DNA of 64,000 bases, taken from Sialis fuliginosa. Taxonomy: Eukaryota > Arthropoda > Insecta > Megaloptera > Sialidae. The notes below the pieces were generated by a model. That model had not been told where the DNA came from, did no database searches, and saw only the letters and a program-made list of their open reading frames with translations. The stretch spans positions 16,775,001 to 16,839,000 of the forward strand of contig OY540817.1 in assembly GCA_961205875.1 (NCBI GenBank). Direction: 5' to 3'. Positions within the stretch are counted from its first letter, which is position 1; every line of letters begins with the position of its first letter. The position numbers and the translations under genes were made by a program. Positions 61,918-64,000 of the stretch are shown piece after piece.

Positions 61918-62251
61918 TCATGAATGAGCTTGTAAGGATAGTTGAATATTTCGGGTCTTCATAACTCCTTCCGGTCGCGAGAAATCGCAATATTGTTGTT
62001 AATCTTTCGTGGGGGGGTTAAAGCTTCTCTCATGATCGTATCCTTTTTTTAAATTTAAGGTGTTACGAGTGACAAAAGGTTCAAATAAGTTTCTTCATTC
62101 ATTCTGAGATAATTATGCCAATCACGCGAATATCTCTTCAATTCACTCAGTAACTTAATGTGGGAATAGGTTTCTTCTTCCTTCGTGTTTTCCTCTTGTG
62201 GACAAGGCAAAAAGCAGTCAAAACGAGCGCATCGTCGTCCGAGCTTAACAT
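61918..62251 (-). pseudogene. Decayed PIF/Harbinger (HARBI1-like) transposase fragment
   Basis: In shifting minus frames the order is MLSSDDDALVLTAFCLVHKR, then SELKRYSRDWHNYLRMNEET, YLNLLSLVTP, a stop, KKDTIMREA, and finally RFLATGRSYEDPKYSTIL. This matches the N-terminal part of HARBI1-like nucleases (the D-x-x-x-Y-x-N-x-LRM segment and the RFLATG-xSYEDL-xxS motif). Stops near 62055 and frameshifts kill it, and the catalytic acidic residues lie beyond the preserved part. It could be a relic of the family that mobilised the Harbinger-type MITEs at 41.7 and 59.8 kb. Confidence 0.7.
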
Positions 62252-63956
62252 AGTCCAAGCGTAAACTGGCGCTTGTTTAAGCATACTTGTACCGTGTGGT
62301 GGTGTCAGGGAAATTGTGCGTGCTTGTTCAAAAAGATGGATCATGCATGCTTGTCAAGTTTGCATTTACGTGTGTAACCACCTTAACAGTGTATTACAAA
62401 AATATATAAAATTATAAAAATATATGCATATACTATTTTATATGTAGGTATATGAATATTTTGTAATGTTTGGTTTTAATTAATACTAGCTGGAATGTAG
62501 AACCATTCACAGAATTCATAGTGATAATTAATACTTCATATGTATAGTAACGTGCACTACACATGTACATAGGTATGTTCTGTTTGACCGCGTACATCAA
62601 AGCATGCGAAATTGTAACAGATACTGGACTGAATATAATTTCATTATAGTACTACCTATGTTTGTAAGTTTGGTTATTAATATTGAATATGTTTGTATGA
62701 TTAATCGTCCTAATCATTATAAACGTATGTACAATAATGTACGTACAATGTACAGTCAGTTATCAAAACTAGTAAACGACAAATCTCTAGATATTTTTAC
62801 TGAAACATTGAGAGCGTTCACGTCTGACCAAAAAAACGGAACAACGAGCTTTGATTGGTTGATAGTGACCAGGCTAACCAAATAACTTTTATGTTCACTT
62901 CATGTTGAGCGTTTCTGCCAGAACATTCTTTCTCACTTCCTTACACGCTTAAAAAGTGACATTCTTTAATTTTCTGGTACATTCCACCAGAAATTCCATG
63001 AATCAACCAATCAAAGCCGTTTAAAAATGGATGAATCCGCGGGTAACTTAAAATTTACAATACAACTTTTTTAAATTATCTAAATACTTAAGTTAATCAA
63101 TTTTCCCTACTGTAAATAATCCGTTCCAAAATATTTTATTATTTGAAAAAGTGTTAGTGTGTTAAAAAAATAGTCAAATAAATTCTACAACTTATAGAAA
63201 TCGAAATAAAGTTTTAGTGAAAGTGTAGTAGGTATATATGTATTTATATCCTTTAAATAAAAATCTCTTTTGTTCTCAAATATGTTGGAAAAACCATTCT
63301 TCAGAATTCGTCTGATGTGAAAAAGTAATGTTAAGGAACTGGAAATATTTAGTGATGCGTATTTATATAAAAGATGTTGCAGAGAAAGCAATAAAAGTCA
63401 AACTAAATGACAAGAGTCAATGAATACAACTCGAAAATACTGAATAAAGATTCTAATATATTATACACTTAAATAAATATCCAAACTACAGTAAATTAGT
63501 TAGCTTTTCATATATATAATGTACGTACTTGTTCTTTTGATATTAAATTTATGTTTAAATAATTGAATTGTATTTTATTAAATCATCTGTTTCAATAAAA
63601 TCAAGTATCAAACCTTGGAAAATAAGTCAACAATGTAATTTTGACGTGTCAACCTTAAGAATCTTAAAACTTTAGCCAGCGTCGTATTTTGACATTGACT
63701 AAAGTGCCACGCTCATTCATTTACACAGTTTGAATTCTCGATGTTACAGCGTTGTCTTATTTGCCAATGCTTAAACCACTTATTTCGTTATTAAGTAACA
63801 TAAATAGAGATATTTAAAAAATTGATTTGATCAAAAAATTTATAGCTAGTAAATTAAAATATTTTTACTTGAATACTGCATAATATGTATTTTTAGCGAT
63901 AGATCTCCTAGCTATTGAGAAAGCGATGAATTTGTGTAGAATAAATACAAGTTGAA

Positions 63957-64000
63957 TTTCCCGCGCCGGAAGCGAGGCCGGTGTATCCGGGAAGAAGGAG
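63957..64000. promoter_or_regulatory. GC-rich window edge with E2F- and ETS-like motifs
   Basis: TTTCCCGC (63957-63964, E2F-type) is followed by GCGCCGGAAGCG (ETS-type CCGGAAG) and a short CpG-rich run to the window end, in contrast to the AT-rich DNA before it. It may be the start of a promoter or 5' exon lying mostly outside the window. Confidence 0.3.

Noticed and set aside
62604..62885. 93-codon plus-strand open frame
   Set aside because: No family features or regulatory context; length is within chance for this composition.

Overview
The window is a strongly AT-rich piece of insect nuclear DNA. Its protein-coding genes are split by GT-AG introns, and it is crowded with small DNA transposons. 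A lepidopteran-type host is my best guess: the LINE-tail sequences at 35.7, 44.1 and 51.9 kb look like those common in butterflies and moths. The species is not identifiable from the sequence.

Three protein genes are well supported. (1) TRMT9B/fid, a tRNA-methyltransferase-9-like protein, on + at 11485-17616: five coding exons, 1,427 codons, with a very long insert that splits the methyltransferase fold. (2) TOP3B, DNA/RNA topoisomerase III-beta, on - at 28448-25229: seven exons, 870 aa, all catalytic and zinc motifs present, ending in an RGG box. These two genes converge tail to tail across about 7.6 kb of intergenic DNA. (3) The first exon of a secreted or membrane leucine-rich-repeat protein on + at 30581-30837, divergent from TOP3B. 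A short orphan terminal exon (-, 38373-38227) and a CpG-rich ORF with an ideal Kozak context (-, 53905-53738) hint at another minus-strand gene in the right half, but I could not join them.

From 30.8 kb to the right edge the sequence is mostly intronic or intergenic and dominated by mobile DNA. The most striking object is a 4,667-bp composite at 46054-50720. It has hAT-type terminal inverted repeats and a perfect 8-bp target duplication at its outer ends. It begins and ends with near-identical ~690-bp hAT modules in direct orientation and carries an internal array of twelve ~184-bp satellite units bounded by a 17-bp inverted repeat. A decayed relative, with the same satellite motif next to the same terminus, lies at 58.39-58.68 kb.

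Other structures of interest: a 1,125-bp foldback element with almost identical ~0.5-kb arms (54177-55301); three hammerhead-ribozyme-like motifs (6.55, 8.57, 61.7 kb), one inside a 165-bp insertion with a 15-bp target duplication as expected of Penelope-like elements; decayed mariner and PIF/Harbinger transposase pieces; and at least eight MITEs whose ends and target duplications can be read directly (TA, TTA/TAA, 8-bp and 9-bp types).

Limits: exon joins rest on frame and splice-site consensus. Transposon superfamily calls rest on terminal sequence and target-duplication length. No database search was possible.
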